Positions 7,205 through 14,811 of a stretch of DNA of 23,934 bases are shown here, piece after piece (within the stretch, counting starts at the first letter, position 1; the number at the start of each line of letters is the position of its first letter). This DNA is from GCA-003244245 sp036494005 (GTDB taxonomy: Bacteria; Actinomycetota; Actinomycetes; Mycobacteriales; Pseudonocardiaceae). Location: the NCBI GenBank assembly GCA_036494005.1, contig DASXOV010000236.1:1-23934 (forward strand), in the 5' to 3' direction. The position numbers and the translations under genes were made by a program. Below the pieces are notes generated by a model. That model saw only the letters and a program-made list of their open reading frames with translations, did not search any database and was not told the origin of the DNA.

Positions 7205-7217
7205 CCGCCTACAGTCC
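7198..7217. terminator. Small inverted repeat across both stop codons (yibE/F and hydrolase)
   Basis: GGACTG (7198-7203) and CAGTCC (7212-7217) are perfect 6-base arms around an 8-base loop. They overlap the TGA of yibE/F and flank the TAG of the convergent hydrolase. The position suits a bidirectional terminator, but there is no T tract on either side. Confidence 0.3.
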
Positions 7218-7898
7218 TCGTGGGGTGCCGGGAGCGGCGAGGCCGTGCAGGAACGGGTTGCCGGCGCGCTCCATGCCGACGGTCGTGGTGGGCCCGTGGC
7301 CGGGTAGCACGAGGGTGTCGTCGTTCAGTACGAGGATCTTGTCCCGCAGCGAGGCGAGGATCTGCTCGTGACTCCCGCCCGGAAAATCGGTCCGCCCGAT
7401 GGAACCGGCGAACAGGGTGTCCCCGGAGACCAGGATCTCCTGCCCCTCATCGGTCCCGGACCGGAAGGTCACCGATCCACGGGTGTGGCCCGGCGTGTGG
7501 TCCACGGTGAGGCGCAGCCCGGCGAGTTCCAGGGTGAGCCCGTCGTCGAGGGTGCGCACCTCGCGCGGCTCCCGCAGCTGGACCCGGCCGCCGAAGAACG
7601 CCCGCGCTTCGGTGGACAGCCCGCGCATCGGGTCGGACAGCATCGCCCGGTCCTCGGGGTGGATCCAGGCCGGGATGTCGTTGCCGTCGCAGACCGGGGC
7701 CACGGCGAAGACGTGGTCGAAGTGCCCATGGGTGAGCAGCACGGCCACCGGGTCGAGCCGATGCTGGCGGAGCAGGTCGTCCAGTGGCTGCTCGGCGTCC
7801 TCGCCGGGATCGACCACCACGCACGGCCCGCCCGCCTCGGCCGCGAGCACGAAGCAGTTGGCCTGGAAGGAACCTGTCGGAAAGCCTGCGAGTAGCAC
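7209..7898 (-). CDS. MBL-fold hydrolase, glyoxalase II-like (Rv2581c family)
   Basis: With the start chosen here (GTG 7898) the product is 229 residues. It carries the metallo-beta-lactamase zinc ligands: THGHFDH (about 56-62), HTPGHT (about 134-139), SGDTLFAGSIGRTD (about 158-171) and a C-terminal LPGHGPTT. The pattern and length match the small glyoxalase II-like hydrolases typified by Rv2581c, which sits next to the cyclophilin gene in M. tuberculosis too. Such enzymes are thought to hydrolyse thioesters, but the substrate is not known. The frame is open to ATG 7949, yet homologues start at the LLAGFPTG segment, and a TACGCT -10 box ends 7 bases before GTG 7898, suggesting leaderless translation from there. 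It is divergent from ppiB and convergent with yibE/F. Confidence 0.9.
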   Translation of the reverse strand: MLLAGFPTGSFQANCFVLAAEAGGPCVVVDPGEDAEQPLDDLLRQHRLDPVAVLLTHGHFDHVFAVAPVCDGNDIPAWIHPEDRAMLSDPMRGLSTEARAFFGGRVQLREPREVRTLDDGLTLELAGLRLTVDHTPGHTRGSVTFRSGTDEGQEILVSGDTLFAGSIGRTDFPGGSHEQILASLRDKILVLNDDTLVLPGHGPTTTVGMERAGNPFLHGLAAPGTPRGL

Positions 7899-7905
7899 GA
7901 CCGCC

Positions 7906-7911
7906 AGCGTA
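7906..7911 (-). promoter_or_regulatory. Candidate -10 box (TACGCT) of the MBL hydrolase
   Basis: TACGCT on the minus strand fits TANNNT, with seven bases to the GTG at 7898. No Shine-Dalgarno precedes that GTG, which supports leaderless initiation and the shorter start. Confidence 0.42.
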
Positions 7912-7961
7912 ACCAAGCGCGACGACGGGGAGGCCCAGGTCCGGCCCACCGGCCACCCGCC

Positions 7962-7967
7962 TACACT
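7962..7967 (+). promoter_or_regulatory. Candidate -10 box (TACACT) of ppiB
   Basis: TACACT fits TANNNT, lies about 36 bases before the GTG at 8003, and is followed by GGGAG at 7993-7997 as ribosome binding site. No clear -35 is seen. Confidence 0.4.
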
Positions 7968-8002
7968 TCCCCGGCGATCACTGTCGAGCCACGGGAGTTC
8001 GG

Positions 8003-8869
8003 GTGCCCACCAACGAGCAGCGCCGCGAGGCCGCGAAGCGCAAACTCGACCGCCAACTCGCCCGCCGCGCAGCCCGCGCCAAGCGGCGCCGGACCTTCGC
8101 GCTGGCAGGCAGCGCGGTGGCAGTCGTGGTGGTGGTCGCCGTCATCATCCTGATCAGCGTCCTGAGCAACAGGCCGCAGGCCGCCACCCCCTCCCCCACC
8201 GCACTCCCGGCCCCGCCGAGCACCTCTGCGGTGTCGATCCCCACCGAGATCGCACCGCCACCCACCCGGCCACAACCCTTCCCCGCCACCGTCAGCTGCC
8301 AGTACCCGACCACCCCCCAGCAGCCCGCGGCCAAGCCGGTCACCCCTCCGCCCCCGGGCTCCGTGTCCGCCGAGGGCAGCAAGCAGGTGACCATGCAGAC
8401 CCCCGAGGGCCCGATCGGTCTCACCCTGGACCGGGCGCTGGCGCCCTGCACCGTCAACAGCTTCCTCAACCTGGCCAAACAGGGCTTCTACTCGGGCAGC
8501 CCCTGCCACCGGCTGTCCACCAGCCCCGGACTGCAGATGCTGCAGTGCGGCGACCCCTCCGGCCAGGGCACCGGCGGACCCGGCTACACGGTCCCCGACG
8601 AGGTCTACCCCGATCTCACCTACGGCCGCGGCTACGTCGCCATGGCCAACACCGGCCAGCCGAACAGCGGAGGTAGCCAGTTCTTCCTTATCTACGGATC
8701 GGCCCAACTGCCCCCCAGCTACACCGTCTTCGCCACCATCTCCCCCGACGGCCTCAAGGTCATCGACAAGGTGGCCGAAGCGGGCGACGACGGCTCCCTC
8801 GACCCGTCCCCGGGTGGTGGCAAGCCCAAAAAGGCCGTCACCATCACGACCATCGACGGCGCGGCCTGA
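8003..8869 (+). CDS. ppiB: Membrane-anchored peptidyl-prolyl cis-trans isomerase (cyclophilin)
   Basis: 288 residues. A basic cytoplasmic N-terminus (1-31, rich in Arg, Lys and Ala) precedes one membrane segment (about 32-54). A long Pro/Ser/Thr linker (about 57-120) leads to a cyclophilin domain (about 128-287). Cyclophilin landmarks are the active-site Arg170 in CHRL, LQCGDPSGQGTGGPGY (about 180-195), MANTGQPNSGGSQFFLIY (about 214-231) and a C-terminal KAVTITTI strand. The active domain should lie outside the membrane and assist folding of exported proteins, which fits the nearby sec genes by theme only. The start is GTG with GGGAG five bases upstream. It is the counterpart of Rv2582. It is divergent from the MBL hydrolase and convergent with rel, separated from the latter by an inverted repeat. 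Confidence 0.93.
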   Translation: MPTNEQRREAAKRKLDRQLARRAARAKRRRTFALAGSAVAVVVVVAVIILISVLSNRPQAATPSPTALPAPPSTSAVSIPTEIAPPPTRPQPFPATVSCQYPTTPQQPAAKPVTPPPPGSVSAEGSKQVTMQTPEGPIGLTLDRALAPCTVNSFLNLAKQGFYSGSPCHRLSTSPGLQMLQCGDPSGQGTGGPGYTVPDEVYPDLTYGRGYVAMANTGQPNSGGSQFFLIYGSAQLPPSYTVFATISPDGLKVIDKVAEAGDDGSLDPSPGGGKPKKAVTITTIDGAA

Positions 8870-8882
8870 GCGCCCCGGCAGG

Positions 8883-8908
8883 CGAACTGATCAGGTCGAC
8901 TCAGTTCG
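8883..8908. terminator. Inverted repeat between convergent ppiB and rel
   Basis: CGAACTGA (8883-8890) and TCAGTTCG (8901-8908) are perfect 8-base arms around a 10-base loop. The right arm contains the rel stop codon. The position between two convergent genes suggests a shared terminator; there is no T tract. Confidence 0.45.
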
Positions 8909-11216
8909 AGGATGTCACCCGGTAGACGTCGTAGACACCCTCGATGTTGCGGACCGCCCGCAACACGTGCCCGAGGTGTTTGGGGTCGCCCATCTCGAAG
9001 GAGAACCGGCTCACAGCGACCCGGTCCCGTGAGGTGGTCACCGGGGCCGAGAGGATGTTGACCCGCTCGTCGGCGAGCACCTTGGTGACGTCGGACAGCA
9101 ACCGGTGTCGGTCCAACGCCTCCACCTGGATCGAGACCAGGAAGATCGACGAGGACGAGGGTGCCCAGTCCACGTCGCACAGCCGCTCCGGCTGAGCTCG
9201 CAGCGAATCGGCGTTCGTGCAATCGGTGCGGTGCACGCTGACCCCGCCGCCGCGGGTCACGAATCCCATGATCTCGTCCCCGGGTACCGGGGTACAGCAG
9301 CGGGCCAGCTTGGCGAAGACGTCACCGGCACCACGCACCAGCACACCGGAGTCACCGGTGGCCCGGCGACGCTGCACGGTGGACGGGGTGGCCCGGTCGG
9401 CCAGCACCTCCTCGGCGCCCTCCTCGCCGCCGAGCAGTGCGATCAGGCGCTGCACCACGTGCCGGGAGGAGGCGTGGTGCTCACCGACTGCGGCGTACAG
9501 GGCGCTGACGTCGGGATAGCGCAGCTCGCGTGACACCGCGACCATGGACTCGGCGGACACCAATCGCTGCACCGGCAGCCCGGCCCGGCGCAGTTCCTTG
9601 GCGATGGCGTCCTTGCCGAGTTCGATGGCCTCCTCGCGGCGCTCCTTGGCGAACCACTGTTTGATCTTGGCCCGGGCCCGCGGCGACGCGACGAAGGTGA
9701 GCCAGTCCCGGCTGGGACCGGCACCCTCGGCCTTCGAGGTGAAGATCTCGACGACCTCGCCGTTCTCCAGCTCACGCTCCAGCGCGACGAGCCTGCCGTT
9801 GACCCTGGCGCCGATACATCGGTTGCCGACCTCGGTGTGCACCGCATACGCGAAGTCCACCGGCGTGGAGCCGGCCGGCAGGGTGATCACTTCACCCTTC
9901 GGGGTGAAGACGAAGATCTCCTGGGTCGCCAGGTCGTAGCGCAGGGACTCGAGGAACTCGCCAGGGTCGGCAGCCTCCCGCTGCCAGTCCAGCAATTGCC
10001 GCATCCAGGCCATCTCGTCGACGTCCACCGCGCCGTTGTGCGTGCCGCGGGTCTCCTTGTACCGCCAGTGCGCCGCGATGCCGAACTCCGCGGTGCGGTG
10101 CATCTCACGGGTGCGGATCTGCACCTCAAGCGGTTTTCCGTCCGGGCCGATGACCGTGGTGTGCAGGGACTGGTACACCCCGAAACGGGGCTGTGCGACG
10201 TAGTCCTTGAACCGGCCGGGCATCGGCTGCCACGCCGAGTGCACCACGCCCACCGCCGCATAGCAGTCACGGACGTCCTCGACCAGGATCCGCACGCCGA
10301 CCAGGTCGTGGATGTCGTCGAAGTCCCGCCCCCGCACGATCATCTTCTGATAGATCGAATAATAGTGTTTCGGCCTGCCCTCGACGGTGGCGGTGATCCG
10401 GGCGGTGGACAGCTGCGCAGAGACCTCCTCGATCACCGACCGCAGGTAGGTGTCCCGCGACGGCGCCCGGTTGGCCACCAGCCGCACGATCTCGTCGTAC
10501 TTCTTCGGGTGCAGGATCGCGAAGGAGAGGTCCTCGAGCTCCCACTTGATCGTGGCCATGCCGAGCCGGTGCGCCAGCGGGGCGAGAACCTCCAGAGTCT
10601 CCTTGGCCTTGCGCGACTGCTTCTCCGGCGGCAGGAAGCGCATCGTGCGCATGTTGTGCAGCCGATCGGCCAGCTTGATCACCAGGACCCGCGGGTCACG
10701 CGCCATCGCGATGACCATCTTGCGGATGGTCTCGGCCTCGGCAGCGGCGCCCAGCTTGACCTTGTCCAGCTTGGTGACGCCATCGACGAGGTGCGCGACC
10801 TCGTCACCGAAGTCCTCGGTGAGTCTTGCGAGCGAATAGTCGGTGTCCTCGACGGTGTCGTGTAGCAGCGCCGCGACCAGCGTGGTCGTGTCCATACCCA
10901 GCTCGGCGAGGATCGTCGAGACCGCCAATGGATGGGTGATGTAGGGATCACCGGACTTGCGCCGCTGATGGGCATGCTTCTCGTCGGCCACGTCGTACGC
11001 CCGCTGCAGCAGCACCAAGTCGGCCTTGGGGTGCAGTCCCCGGTGTACCGCAACCAAAGGCTCCAGAACCTGTTTGACCGGACCTGGCCGCTGAGCCGTG
11101 ATCCGCCGGGCAAGTCTGGCCCGGACCCGCCTGGTGGCGGATGGCTGCCGCCCCTGGACCACCGCTGCATCAAGGCCGTCAAGCGGCACAGTCGCGCGCT
11201 GCAGGTCCTGACTCAA
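8901..11216 (-). CDS. relA: Bifunctional (p)ppGpp synthetase/hydrolase Rel
   Basis: 771 residues; a ribosome-associated stringent-response enzyme that makes and degrades (p)ppGpp. Counting from GTG 11222, the domains are: HD hydrolase with His97, HDTVED (121-126) intact; synthetase with RDFDDIHDLVGVRILV (299-314), RFKD (337-340) and EVQIRT (366-371); TGS domain (about 435-495); a conserved-cysteine region with CCTPVPGDEIMGF; and a C-terminal ACT domain. The RxKD charge pattern in the synthetase and an intact HDxxED indicate a bifunctional Rel rather than a synthetase-only RelA. Start: GTG 11222 has AGGAG only one base away, whereas TTG 11216 has it seven bases upstream (11224-11228), so I prefer TTG. 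The counterpart is Rv2583c. A candidate -10 box lies at 11255-11260. Confidence 0.97.
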   Translation of the reverse strand: MSQDLQRATVPLDGLDAAVVQGRQPSATRRVRARLARRITAQRPGPVKQVLEPLVAVHRGLHPKADLVLLQRAYDVADEKHAHQRRKSGDPYITHPLAVSTILAELGMDTTTLVAALLHDTVEDTDYSLARLTEDFGDEVAHLVDGVTKLDKVKLGAAAEAETIRKMVIAMARDPRVLVIKLADRLHNMRTMRFLPPEKQSRKAKETLEVLAPLAHRLGMATIKWELEDLSFAILHPKKYDEIVRLVANRAPSRDTYLRSVIEEVSAQLSTARITATVEGRPKHYYSIYQKMIVRGRDFDDIHDLVGVRILVEDVRDCYAAVGVVHSAWQPMPGRFKDYVAQPRFGVYQSLHTTVIGPDGKPLEVQIRTREMHRTAEFGIAAHWRYKETRGTHNGAVDVDEMAWMRQLLDWQREAADPGEFLESLRYDLATQEIFVFTPKGEVITLPAGSTPVDFAYAVHTEVGNRCIGARVNGRLVALERELENGEVVEIFTSKAEGAGPSRDWLTFVASPRARAKIKQWFAKERREEAIELGKDAIAKELRRAGLPVQRLVSAESMVAVSRELRYPDVSALYAAVGEHHASSRHVVQRLIALLGGEEGAEEVLADRATPSTVQRRRATGDSGVLVRGAGDVFAKLARCCTPVPGDEIMGFVTRGGGVSVHRTDCTNADSLRAQPERLCDVDWAPSSSSIFLVSIQVEALDRHRLLSDVTKVLADERVNILSAPVTTSRDRVAVSRFSFEMGDPKHLGHVLRAVRNIEGVYDVYRVTSSN

Positions 11217-11254
11217 CCGCACTCTCCTGCCGCCTATGGACCGGTTAAGCGTCG

Positions 11255-11260
11255 AGCGTA
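11255..11260 (-). promoter_or_regulatory. Candidate -10 box (TACGCT) for rel
   Basis: TACGCT on the minus strand fits TANNNT in the 102-base apt-rel gap and would give a leader of about 30 bases with AGGAG at 11224-11228. There is no obvious -35. Confidence 0.28.
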
Positions 11261-11318
11261 CCGCCGCGCTGGACCACCGGACCGAACGACCTGGCCAGTC
11301 GCGATGAGTTCGTCCGGA

Positions 11319-11858
11319 TCAGACCGTCAGCAGGGCATGCAGCGGGCGCCCGGTCAACCGCTCCCTGCCACCCAGCATGGCGATCTCCAGGACCACCACG
11401 ACCGCGCTGACCTGCGCCCCAGCTCGCTCCACCAGAGCGCAGGTCGCAGCAGCCGTCCCACCGGTGGCCAGTACGTCGTCGACCACCAGTACCCGCTGCC
11501 CGGGATGCAGCGAGTCGTCGGGCAGTTCGAGCGAAGTCGTGCCGTACTCCAGGTCGTAGGCCTCACGATCGGCCACAACCGGAAGTTTGCCCGGTTTGCG
11601 CACTCCGACGACGCCGGCTCGCAGCGCATAACCCGCAGCAGCTCCGAGCAGGAATCCGCGGGCTTCGACTCCGACCACCACATCGACATCCGGAGCCAGT
11701 GCCACCAGCGCGTCGATCAGCGCCCGGAACGCCGTCCCGTCGGCGAGCACCGGCGCGAGATCCCGGAACAGCACACCGGGTTCCGGGAAATCGGGAACCT
11801 CACGGACCAGCGGGATGATCAGGCTTCGCAGATCGTCCTCGTTCGACCGCGGGTACAC
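11319..11858 (-). CDS. apt: Adenine phosphoribosyltransferase
   Basis: 179 residues, normal for the family. It salvages adenine with PRPP to give AMP. The N-terminal segment IPLVREVPDFPEPGVLFRDL is typical of Apt, and the PRPP-binding motif VLVVDDVLATGGTAAA lies at about 123-138. GVEARGFLLGAA (63-74) and VRKPGKLP (86-93) are further family blocks. The start is GTG; a TAGGGT -10 box ends 7 bases upstream, so the mRNA may be leaderless, although a weak AGGG also overlaps there. It precedes rel, as apt precedes rel in many actinobacteria (Rv2584c-Rv2583c), linking purine salvage with (p)ppGpp metabolism. The start lies 21 bases downstream of the kinase stop. Confidence 0.96.
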   Translation of the reverse strand: MYPRSNEDDLRSLIIPLVREVPDFPEPGVLFRDLAPVLADGTAFRALIDALVALAPDVDVVVGVEARGFLLGAAAGYALRAGVVGVRKPGKLPVVADREAYDLEYGTTSLELPDDSLHPGQRVLVVDDVLATGGTAAATCALVERAGAQVSAVVVVLEIAMLGGRERLTGRPLHALLTV

Positions 11859-11865
11859 CTCGCGG

Positions 11866-11871
11866 ACCCTA
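11866..11871 (-). promoter_or_regulatory. Candidate -10 box (TAGGGT) of apt
   Basis: TAGGGT on the minus strand fits TANNNT, with seven bases to the GTG at 11858, the geometry of a leaderless transcript. It lies in the 21-base gap after the kinase gene. Confidence 0.38.
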
Positions 11872-11879
11872 CCGGGCGA

Positions 11880-13427
11880 CTAGCGGTGTCCCGCCCCCGA
11901 CGATCCCGAGCAATCACGGCCCCGGTCCGGGGAGTACGCCCGCACCGTCGACGATGTCCGCTGCTCGGGCACGTAGGAAGGGCCCGCATGAGATGTGCCG
12001 GCACCACGGCTCGGTGTCGGTGTCGGTGTGGGTGTGGGTGTGGGTGTGGGTGTGGGTGTCGGCTCGCTGCTCCTCGGCGCAGGGTCAGGCTGGTGACACG
12101 GCACGGGCCCCGACATGGTCGTGAGCGGCGGCCAGGTCCGCGGTTGCTCGTCCCACACCGGTATCGAGCCGTCGGGAGACACCGTCGGCTTGGTGTAGAC
12201 GTGACCAGTAGGGATGTGCTCCCAGGGGAATGAGAAAGCAGGATTGCCGGTAGTGGCTACCGGTGGCTCCCCGGCTGCTCCCCTCGGCCGCGGAGCGGGA
12301 CCGGCCAACGGTTGCGCGGACCCAGTCATCGCCGCCGACTCCGGATCCGGCGGATCGGCCAGGACCGAAGAGCGGTCATCGGAGGCCCCGGGGAGGACCC
12401 GTGCCGGTTCCTGCATGTTCGGGGCGGCGATTCCCTTCGGGAACAGCACGCTGGGAAACGGCGGGCTGGACAGCCCGGCCGCCACCACCAGTGCACCCCC
12501 CAGCAGCACGGCGAGACGCACCGGACGTCGTCCTTCCCGGACGCCACCCTGCCCGCCGGGCACACCCACCGTGAACGAGCTCGGCGCCCCGGTCACCAAT
12601 CGGGTCAGTTCGCGTCGACCGCGCCGCTCCCAATCCGGACCGAATGCCTGCGCGGCCAGTTCCCTGAGCTCAGCGAGCAGGCGCGGCGCGGTGAGCCGGC
12701 GCATCGGATCCTTGGCCAAACCGTGCTGCACCAACAGCCGCACCGGGTCGGGCACCGCGCCGAGCGGCGGCGCGCTGCGCTGATGAAGGATTCCGAGCGC
12801 CGTCAGGTCGGCCGCATGGAAGGGCGGTGCGCCGACGAGACACTCGAAGAAGGTGACAGCGGCGGCATACAGATCCCCCTGCGGGGTGGGCGGCCCGCCG
12901 TCCCATTGCTCCGGGGCCAGGTAGAACGGCGTCGAGCGACTGAGTAGCAACCGGCTGGCACCGGTGGACAGCCCGAAGTCGACCAGCCGGACGCGACCGG
13001 CACGGGTGAGAGTCACGCACTCAGGCTTGAGATCACCGTGCGCCAGACCGGCCGCGTGTGCTGCCGCCAGCCCGCACAAGGCGTCCTTGAGCAGCACCAC
13101 GGCGGCCTCGGTGGGGACGGCACCTTCCTCCAGGAGCAATGCCCGCAGCGGCGTTCCCGCCGCGTGATCGGTGACGATGGCAGCACCGTCATCGCACTCC
13201 ACATAGTGACGCAGCCGCACCACCCGGCTGTCCCGGATCTGCGTGTGCCGCCCTGCCTCGGCCGCCAATCGGTCCCGTAACTCCCTGTCGGCGAGGAACT
13301 CGTCGGACAGGTAGGTGACCGAGACCAGCCTGCGGGTCCGGCGTTGGCGGGCGAGCATCCGGCGTCCCACGGGATCCACCCGCACCTGACGTACATGCAG
13401 CAATCCCGGAACGGCCCACCCCGTCAT
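11880..13427 (-). CDS. Degenerate Ser/Thr protein kinase-like membrane protein (possible pseudokinase)
   Basis: 515 residues. The kinase-like domain spans about 20-265, with a catalytic-loop motif HGDLKPEC (130-137), DFG (150-152) and APEQ (171-174). Compared with active Hanks-type kinases, the glycine-rich loop is not visible, the VAxK lysine position reads VSVTYL (Thr38), HRD is HGD, and the catalytic-loop Asn is Cys137. Asp132, Lys134 and the DFG Asp are kept. One membrane segment (about 303-320) follows, then a Pro-rich exterior tail of about 190 residues with eight Pro-Thr repeats encoded by a microsatellite. ATG 13427 has a strong GGAGGAG five bases upstream. The gene sits between secF and apt, where M. 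tuberculosis has the lipoprotein Rv2585c. It could be a regulatory pseudokinase sensing an external signal; that is inference. Confidence 0.85.
   Translation of the reverse strand: MTGWAVPGLLHVRQVRVDPVGRRMLARQRRTRRLVSVTYLSDEFLADRELRDRLAAEAGRHTQIRDSRVVRLRHYVECDDGAAIVTDHAAGTPLRALLLEEGAVPTEAAVVLLKDALCGLAAAHAAGLAHGDLKPECVTLTRAGRVRLVDFGLSTGASRLLLSRSTPFYLAPEQWDGGPPTPQGDLYAAAVTFFECLVGAPPFHAADLTALGILHQRSAPPLGAVPDPVRLLVQHGLAKDPMRRLTAPRLLAELRELAAQAFGPDWERRGRRELTRLVTGAPSSFTVGVPGGQGGVREGRRPVRLAVLLGGALVVAAGLSSPPFPSVLFPKGIAAPNMQEPARVLPGASDDRSSVLADPPDPESAAMTGSAQPLAGPAPRPRGAAGEPPVATTGNPAFSFPWEHIPTGHVYTKPTVSPDGSIPVWDEQPRTWPPLTTMSGPVPCHQPDPAPRSSEPTPTPTPTPTPTPTPTPSRGAGTSHAGPSYVPEQRTSSTVRAYSPDRGRDCSGSSGAGHR
12015..12062. 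repeat. 6-base tandem repeat encoding Pro-Thr
   Basis: Eight in-frame six-base units encode PT repeats in the kinase tail; the five central units are identical (CCCACA on the coding strand) and the flanking units read CCGACA. Length changes by whole units would keep the reading frame. Confidence 0.9.
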
Positions 13428-13601
13428 CCCCGCTCCTCCCTGATGTGACGGCCGCGCCCACTACTGGCCGTCTCCGGTCCCCAGCTACCGAGCGTGCTAT
13501 CAAACGGGACCTACAGGCAAGGATTTGGAATAATCCGGAGCAGAAACCGCGAGAAAGGGTGCACTCTGTTATCGAGTGACCACGTGGAGTCGCCAAGGGC
13601 T
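13428..13601. other. Gap between secF and the kinase gene
   Basis: This 174-base gap contains the kinase ribosome binding site (GGAGGAG near 13433-13439, minus strand) and the most AT-rich patch of the window (about 13495-13570), likely promoter DNA. A short inverted repeat GGATT-TGGAAT-AATCC and a palindrome CCACGTGG (13580-13587) are present. I could not assign a convincing -35/-10 pair or a secF terminator. Confidence 0.4.
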
Positions 13602-14810
13602 TCAGCGCTTACGGCCCGAGGACCTGCCGGCCTTGCCGGACGGTCTGCTGCTCTTGCCCGCGGGGCGCCCTTGCGGACGTCCGGCCGATGCCGTCTTGCC
13701 GACCCTGGCAGGCACACCTGAGCCGGCAGGCATCGACTCCTGGTGTGCACCGGCAGCCGACGGACTCTGCGACTCGTCCGTCTCCCGGACCCCGGCAGCC
13801 TTGCCTGCCGTCCTCGCGCGGCGCTGGGCAACCCGTTCGGCTTGCTGCCCGTAGGCCCGGTTACGCATGGTGAGATCCACCAGCAGCGGCGTGGCCAGGA
13901 AGATCGACGACATCGTCCCGGCCATGATGCCGACCATCTGCACCAGGGCGAGGTCCTTGAGGGTGCCCACACCGAGCAGGCCGACGCCGACGACCAGCAG
14001 ACCGATCACCGGGAGCACCGCGATCAGCGAGGTGTTGATCGATCGCATCAGTGTCTGGTTGACCGCCAGGTTCGCGGCCTCCCCGTACGTCCTTCGGGTG
14101 AGCCCGAGCAATCCCCGGGTGTTCTCCTGCACCTTGTCGAACACGACGACAGTGTCGTAGAGCGAGAACCCGAGGATGGTGAGCAGCCCGATGACCGATG
14201 CCGGTGTCACCTCGAAGCCGACCAGTGAATAGATGCCCGCGGTCACGACGACGTCGTGCAGCAGGGCCACCAGCGCAACCCCGGCCATCCGGGGTTCGAA
14301 GTACAGCGCGAGGAAGATCGTCACCAGCACGAGGAACACCATGAGCGCGATCAGCGCCTTCTGGCTGATCTCACCGCCCCAGGTGGCGCTCACCACGCTG
14401 TCGCTGACCACCTGCGCGCTCGGCTTGCCGTCGCTGCCCAGCGGCTGCAACTGCTGATACAGCGCGTTCTTCAGCGTAAACGTGTGGTTCGCGTCCAGCA
14501 CCGTGGAACGGATCATGATACTCGCGGCGCTGCCGGTACCCACCGTCTGCACGGACTCCGGCGGCTGCCCGATCGACTTGGTGAAGACCTGCTCCACCTG
14601 CGTGGTCGTGATCGGGCCCCTTGCGCCCACCGACGGTAGCTGGATCTGACTGCCGCCCTCGAAGTCGATACCCAGGTTGAATCCGCGGAACAAGATCGAG
14701 GCGAGGCAGATGACGACAAGGACCCCGCTGATCACATACCACCACCGACGACGCCCGACGATGTCGAAGGCGCCCGCCCCGCTGTAGAGCCGCTGCAGTG
14801 TTCCCGCCAT
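13602..14810 (-). CDS. secF: Protein translocase subunit SecF
   Basis: 402 residues; a partner of SecD in the SecDF complex, which uses proton flow to pull proteins out of SecYEG. It has a first membrane segment (about 25-45), the periplasmic block FRGFNLGIDFEGGSQIQL, a P1-like domain, then five hydrophobic segments with the family motifs GVALVALLHDVVVTAGIYSL, LGFSLYDTVVVFDKVQEN and RSINTSLIAVLPVIGLL. The last about 75 residues form a Ser/Gly/Lys/Arg-rich basic tail on the cytoplasmic side. The frame is open to GTG 14819, but AAGGG sits eight bases before ATG 14810, one base after the secD stop, so I chose ATG 14810. It is translationally coupled to secD. Confidence 0.97.
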   Translation of the reverse strand: MAGTLQRLYSGAGAFDIVGRRRWWYVISGVLVVICLASILFRGFNLGIDFEGGSQIQLPSVGARGPITTTQVEQVFTKSIGQPPESVQTVGTGSAASIMIRSTVLDANHTFTLKNALYQQLQPLGSDGKPSAQVVSDSVVSATWGGEISQKALIALMVFLVLVTIFLALYFEPRMAGVALVALLHDVVVTAGIYSLVGFEVTPASVIGLLTILGFSLYDTVVVFDKVQENTRGLLGLTRRTYGEAANLAVNQTLMRSINTSLIAVLPVIGLLVVGVGLLGVGTLKDLALVQMVGIMAGTMSSIFLATPLLVDLTMRNRAYGQQAERVAQRRARTAGKAAGVRETDESQSPSAAGAHQESMPAGSGVPARVGKTASAGRPQGRPAGKSSRPSGKAGRSSGRKR

Positions 14811-14811
14811 G

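Noticed and set aside
13580..13587. CCACGTGG palindrome as a secF terminator
   Set aside because: An 8-base palindrome without a loop or T tract is too little evidence.
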